Under the pieces are notes generated by a model, which searched no databases, was not told where the DNA came from, and saw only the letters and a program-made list of their open reading frames with translations. Position numbers and translations under genes: made by a program. From positions 1 to 16,993 of the forward strand of contig DHJN01000223.1 in assembly GCA_002404345.1 (NCBI GenBank): a DNA stretch of 16,993 bases, given 5' to 3'. Positions within the stretch are counted from its first letter, which is position 1; every line of letters starts with the position of its first letter. Positions 13,689 to 16,993 of this stretch are shown piece after piece. The stretch is from Actinobacteria bacterium UBA4719. Lineage in GTDB: Bacteria > Actinomycetota > Actinomycetes > Actinomycetales > Dermatophilaceae.

Positions 13689-15025
13689 CGACGAGCCCGC
13701 CGGTTCCCGACCTCACCCCCGAGCACTGGCGCTCCCGCGTCGCGGAGGTGCTCACCCGAGCACGGGACCGCAGCGGCCTCCTGACCGACGCCGTCGACGA
13801 CGACGACCTGGTGCGCCAGCACTCGCCCCTGATGTCGCCCCTGGTCTGGGATCTTGCCCACGTCGGCAACCAGGAGGAGCTGTGGCTGGTCCGCGATGTC
13901 GGTGGCCTTGCGCCCGTGCGCCAGGACATCGATGAGCTGTATGACGCGTTCAGGCATGCGCGCGCCGACCGGCCTTCCCTTCCCCTGCTCGGTCCGCCGG
14001 AGGCCCGCAGCTATGTGCGCGAGGTTCGCGACAAGGTTCTCGACGTCCTGGCGCACAGCCCTCTGGAGGGCCGGCCGCTGCTAGAAAATGCGTTCGCGTT
14101 CGGCATGGTGGCCCAGCACGAGCAGCAGCACGACGAGACGATGTTGGCCACCCACCAGCTGCGCGCCAGTGCCGCAGTACTGGCTGCCCCGCCGCCACCG
14201 CCGGGTATGAGCCTTCCTGCCGCCGAGGTTCTGGTGCCCGGCGGGCCATTCACGATGGGCACCTCCACCGAGCCATGGGCCCTGGACAACGAGCGCCCGG
14301 CCCACGTGGTGGACGTGGCCCCCTTCTTCATCGACGCCGCGGCCGTGACCAACGGTGCCTACCTGGCCTTCATCGACGGCGGCGGCTACGACGAGCCGCG
14401 GTGGTGGAGTGCCCAGGGCTGGGCCCATCGCCATCGCGTGGCCGGCCTGACCGCTCCCCAGTTCTGGGAACGGGTGGGTGACACGTGGTGGCGGCGGCGG
14501 TTCGGCATACGTGAGCAGGTGCCACCACAGGAGCCGGTGATGCACGTGTCCTTCCACGAGGCGCAGGCGTACGCCGCCTGGGCGGGCAGACGACTGCCCA
14601 CGGAGGCCGAGTGGGAGAAGGCTGCGCGGTGGGACCCGGCCACCGGCCGGTCCCGGCGATACCCGTGGGGTGACGAGGACCCAGGGCCGGAGCACGCGAA
14701 CCTCGGTCAGCGCCACCTACGTCCTGCGGAGGCCGGCGCCTACCCCCGGGGAGCCTCACCACTGGGCGTTCACCAGCTCATTGGTGACGTCTGGGAGTGG
14801 ACCTCGAGCGACTTCCACGGTTATCCGGGCTTCAGCGCCTTCCCGTATCCCGAGTACTCCCTGGTCTTCTTCGGCTCCGACTACAAGGTACTGCGAGGTG
14901 GGTCGTTCGGCTCGGACGCCGTGGCTGTGCGGGGCACGTTCCGCAACTGGGACTACCCGATCCGGCGACAGATCTTCGCCGGCTTCCGCTGCGCTCGCGA
15001 CCCTGCACCGGGGGAGGCCGGCTGA
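13685..15025 (+). CDS. egtB: Iron-dependent sulfoxide synthase EgtB (ergothioneine biosynthesis)
   Basis: 446 aa. The N-terminal DinB-like domain (about 15-185) supplies the three iron ligands: H59 in 'WDLAHVGNQEE', and H145 and H149 in 'QHEQQHDET' (HX3HXE). The C-terminal formylglycine-generating-enzyme-like domain (about 205-440) contains 'VPGGPFTMGTS', 'VTNGAYLAFIDGGGY', 'LPTEAEWEKAARW', 'GDVWEWTSSDF' and 'FAGFRCARD'. EgtB uses oxygen to join gamma-glutamylcysteine to trimethylhistidine (hercynine), giving the sulfoxide processed by EgtC. Start by ATGA overlap with egtA. egtC begins 3 nt after its stop. Confidence 0.95.
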   Translation: MTTSPPVPDLTPEHWRSRVAEVLTRARDRSGLLTDAVDDDDLVRQHSPLMSPLVWDLAHVGNQEELWLVRDVGGLAPVRQDIDELYDAFRHARADRPSLPLLGPPEARSYVREVRDKVLDVLAHSPLEGRPLLENAFAFGMVAQHEQQHDETMLATHQLRASAAVLAAPPPPPGMSLPAAEVLVPGGPFTMGTSTEPWALDNERPAHVVDVAPFFIDAAAVTNGAYLAFIDGGGYDEPRWWSAQGWAHRHRVAGLTAPQFWERVGDTWWRRRFGIREQVPPQEPVMHVSFHEAQAYAAWAGRRLPTEAEWEKAARWDPATGRSRRYPWGDEDPGPEHANLGQRHLRPAEAGAYPRGASPLGVHQLIGDVWEWTSSDFHGYPGFSAFPYPEYSLVFFGSDYKVLRGGSFGSDAVAVRGTFRNWDYPIRRQIFAGFRCARDPAPGEAG

Positions 15026-15028
15026 GGC

Positions 15029-15859
15029 ATGTGTCGTCACCTGGCCTACCTCGGCCCACCCGTCACGCTGGCGGATCTTGTGCTGCACCAACCACATTCG
15101 CTTCTGCGACAGTCATTTGCGCCCACGGACATGCGTGGTGGGGCCACCGTCAACGCCGACGGTTTCGGCATCGGCTGGCTCGTCGGCGATCCGGGCGACC
15201 CCGGCGACTTCGGCCGGCCAGGCCTCGCTCGTCGTTACCGGCGCGACGTTCCGATGTGGTCCGATGCCTCCCTGCCGGACCTGGCGGCGTCGGTCTCCTC
15301 GGGCGCGATCCTGGCCGCGGTGCGCAGCGCCACGGCGGGCATGCCCGTGACCGAGTCCGCCTGCGCACCCTTCGTCGAGGGGGCCGCGATGTTCAGCCAC
15401 AACGGCGTGATCGACGGATGGCCCGACTCTGTCGCTCCGCTTGCCGAAGCGCTCCCGGCGGCGGTCCTGATGACGCTGGATGCGCCCACGGACTCCGCCT
15501 TCCTGTGGGCCCTGGTGCGAGCGCACCTGCGGCAGGGACGCTCGGCTGCCTCGGCACTGACCGGCGTCGTCGGTGACGTGATGGCCCTGGCGCCCGGCTC
15601 CAGGCTCAACCTGCTCCTGCATGACGGCCTGCACATCGCTGCCACCACCGTCGGTCATGCCCTGTGGATCCGCGACGGCGAGGGCAGCATCACCGTCAGC
15701 TCCGAGCCCCTGGACCCAGACGACAAGGATTGGCAGCCGGTGCCGGACCTCAGCCTGCTCGAGGCGACGGCCACTCACCACTCGATCCACAGCCTCGAGA
15801 ACCGTCACCTCGACATTCACCACCTCGACATTCAGTACCTCGACCAAGGATGGCTATGA
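15029..15859 (+). CDS. egtC: Class II glutamine amidotransferase-like hydrolase EgtC (ergothioneine biosynthesis)
   Basis: 276 aa. The N-terminal nucleophile hydrolase fold starts MCRHLAYLGPPV, where Cys2 is the catalytic nucleophile after Met removal. Other family features are 'NADGFGIGWL', 'RSATAGMPVTESACAPF' and 'FSHNGVIDGW'. It removes glutamate from the EgtB sulfoxide product. It is longer than the ~227 aa typical of mycobacterial EgtC. The extra C-terminus ends in a five-residue repeat (SLENR-HLDIH-HLDIQ-YLDQG) encoded by a 15-bp DNA repeat. The stop overlaps the egtD start (ATGA), and the egtD ribosome binding site lies within the last repeat unit. Confidence 0.93.
   Translation: MCRHLAYLGPPVTLADLVLHQPHSLLRQSFAPTDMRGGATVNADGFGIGWLVGDPGDPGDFGRPGLARRYRRDVPMWSDASLPDLAASVSSGAILAAVRSATAGMPVTESACAPFVEGAAMFSHNGVIDGWPDSVAPLAEALPAAVLMTLDAPTDSAFLWALVRAHLRQGRSAASALTGVVGDVMALAPGSRLNLLLHDGLHIAATTVGHALWIRDGEGSITVSSEPLDPDDKDWQPVPDLSLLEATATHHSIHSLENRHLDIHHLDIQYLDQGWL
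15791..15850 (+). repeat. Degenerate 15-bp repeat at the end of egtC
   Basis: Four units at 15791, 15806, 15821 and 15836. The second and third differ only at the last base (CACCTCGACATTCAC and CACCTCGACATTCAG); the first and fourth keep CCTCGA in phase. They encode the HLDIx pentad repeat of EgtC. The last unit contains AAGGA, the ribosome binding site of egtD. Confidence 0.8.
15846..15850 (+). promoter_or_regulatory. Ribosome binding site that selects the egtD start
   Basis: AAGGA is 5 nt before the ATG at 15856 and overlaps the alternative in-frame ATG at 15850. It therefore favours 15856. Confidence 0.65.
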
Positions 15860-16827
15860 CCTCGCCCGTAGTGGACATCTACCTGACCGCCGACCACGCG
15901 GAGATCTCGCTGCGGGAGGACGCCCGCCTGGGGCTGACCAGCAGCCCCAAGTGGCTCCCGTCGAAGTGGTTCTACGACGCACGGGGCAGCGAGCTGTTCG
16001 AGGAGATCACCCGACTTCCGGAGTACTACCCCACCCGGGCAGAACGCTCGATCCTGGTCACCCACGCCGGGGACATCGCCCGACGTACCGGCGCTCACAC
16101 GCTGGTGGAGCTCGGGTCCGGCTCCTCCGAGAAGACCCGCCTCCTGCTCGGTGCCATGCGCGCGGAGGGCACGCTGCGCGAGTACGTGCCCCTCGACGTC
16201 TCCGAGACCGCGCTGCGTGATGCGATCGCCGGGATGCACGAGGGCTTTCCGATGCTCGCGATCCATGCGGTCGTCGGAGACTTCACCAAACACCTGGACC
16301 GCATCCCCGGCCAGGCCCCACGGATGGTCGCCTTCCTCGGCGGCACGATCGGCAACCTTTTTCCGGACGAGCGCGCCACCTTCCTGAGCGAGCTGCACGA
16401 GACCCTCGCCCCGGGTGACTGGCTGCTGCTCGGCACCGACCTGGTGAAGGACCCCGGCGTCCTGGTCCCGGCGTATGACGATGCGGCCGGCATCACCGCG
16501 GAGTTCAACCGCAACGTCCTTGCCGTCCTCAACCGGGAGCTGGGCGGAGACTTCGATATCGAGAACTATGAGCACGTCGCCCTCTGGGACTCCGAGAACG
16601 AGTGGATAGAGATGAGGCTTCGGAGCACCGCCGCCGCAAAGGTAACCCTTTCGGAACTTGCCCTCGACATCGTCTTAGAAGCGGGTGAGGAGATCCGGAC
16701 GGAGATCTCGGCCAAGTTCCGCAGGAAGGGTGTCGAACGCGAGCTGGCCACCGCCGGTTTCGGTCTGGACTCCTGGTGGACGGACCCCGAAGGACGGTTC
16801 GCCCTCTCGCTGGCTCGAGCTCGTTGA
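15856..16827 (+). CDS. egtD: L-histidine N-alpha-methyltransferase EgtD (ergothioneine biosynthesis)
   Basis: 323 aa, close to the 321 aa of the Mycobacterium smegmatis enzyme. It trimethylates histidine to hercynine with S-adenosylmethionine. Visible motifs: 'PKWLPSKWFYDARGSELFEEIT' and 'PEYYPTRAER' near the N-terminus; the SAM-binding 'LVELGSGSSEKT' (about 83-94) and 'YVPLDVSETAL'; 'FLGGTIGNLFPDE', where N167 matches a histidine-binding Asn; 'EWIEMRLRS'; and E283 in 'RTEISAKFRRKG', matching the histidine-binding Glu282 of M. smegmatis. The start at 15856 is preferred because of the AAGGA 5 nt upstream and the ATGA overlap with egtC. The frame is open well upstream, but that is out-of-frame egtC sequence. 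It is the last egt gene seen; no egtE follows. Confidence 0.95.
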   Translation: MTSPVVDIYLTADHAEISLREDARLGLTSSPKWLPSKWFYDARGSELFEEITRLPEYYPTRAERSILVTHAGDIARRTGAHTLVELGSGSSEKTRLLLGAMRAEGTLREYVPLDVSETALRDAIAGMHEGFPMLAIHAVVGDFTKHLDRIPGQAPRMVAFLGGTIGNLFPDERATFLSELHETLAPGDWLLLGTDLVKDPGVLVPAYDDAAGITAEFNRNVLAVLNRELGGDFDIENYEHVALWDSENEWIEMRLRSTAAAKVTLSELALDIVLEAGEEIRTEISAKFRRKGVERELATAGFGLDSWWTDPEGRFALSLARAR

Positions 16828-16844
16828 GCGCCGCCTGCCGCTCA
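16825..16844. terminator. Weak hairpin at the egtD end, possible terminator
   Basis: TGAGCG (16825-16830) and CGCTCA (16839-16844) form a perfect 6-bp stem around an 8-nt loop; the stem includes the egtD stop codon. There is no T-tract on either strand. The end of a possible minus-strand gene also falls here, so the element could serve convergent transcripts. Confidence 0.3.
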
Positions 16845-16993
16845 CACAGGCTTGTGGTGCTCTCGCACAGGTGCTAGGCCTTGCGGGTGAGCAGAATCAC
16901 GGCTCGACGACGAGTGACCCGCATGACGGTTGGCGATTGCCCAGTCACCCAGGAAGATGTGTTGGCGGTTGAAGAGCCGCTCGAGATTCGCGT
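16842..16993 (-). CDS. Possible C-terminal end of an unknown minus-strand protein
   Basis: From the right edge the minus strand is open for about 49 codons to a TGA at 16842-16844, reading ANLERLFNRQHIFLGDWAIA then NRHAGHSSSSRDSAHPQG and ending EHHKPV. The first half looks protein-like, but I recognise no family. The 3' end is 15 nt from the egtD stop, which would make the two genes convergent. The short length leaves this uncertain, and the open frame could be chance in GC-rich DNA. Confidence 0.3.
   Translation of the reverse strand, partial: ANLERLFNRQHIFLGDWAIANRHAGHSSSSRDSAHPQGLAPVREHHKPV

Noticed and set aside
13181..15025. 614-codon frame beginning inside egtA
   Set aside because: Only the part from 13685 is real (EgtB). 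The upstream part is out-of-frame egtA, and the ATGA overlap defines the start.

Overview
This is a GC-rich, tightly packed chromosomal segment from an actinobacterium. The evidence is a DinB-type enzyme of the mycothiol-dependent maleylpyruvate isomerase family, an actinobacterial-style ergothioneine operon (egtABCD), an LldR-type lactate operon and GTG starts. The genus cannot be fixed from sequence alone; a Nocardioides-like or other Propionibacteriales/Micrococcales background is only a guess.

Layout. 1-1713: three minus-strand genes, namely an aldehyde dehydrogenase cut by the left edge, a VOC-fold protein and a DinB/MDMPI-family enzyme. A cluster of GTTGCAAC sites lies upstream of the dehydrogenase. 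1714-3579: an IS200/IS605-type element carrying only tnpB. All RuvC residues and the zinc finger are present. A structured 3' region is a good omega-RNA candidate, and a 36/37-bp inverted repeat flanks the gene. 3580-6448: two broken genes, a luciferase-like oxidoreductase with a one-base frameshift and a secreted M36 metalloprotease with an internal deletion. 6619-12315: a divergent L-lactate module with a GntR/FCD regulator on minus and lactate permease-lutA-lutB-lutC on plus, translationally coupled by overlapping stop/start codons. 12429-16827: egtA-egtB-egtC-egtD on plus, again coupled. The last 166 bases hold a possible 3' end of a minus-strand gene.

Function. The lactate module imports lactate and oxidises it to pyruvate through an iron-sulfur LutABC complex, probably derepressed by lactate through the regulator, which has a TGGT-N3-ACCA site just upstream of the permease. 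The egt operon converts glutamate, cysteine and histidine to ergothioneine up to the C-S lyase step. No egtE is visible here.

Most worth a second look: the tnpB element with its long inverted repeat, one arm of which lies at the 3' end of the putative omega-RNA and the other in the tnpB 5' region; the perfect 28-bp palindrome inside the permease linker; the iterated GTTGCAAC sites; and the two damaged genes next to the element.
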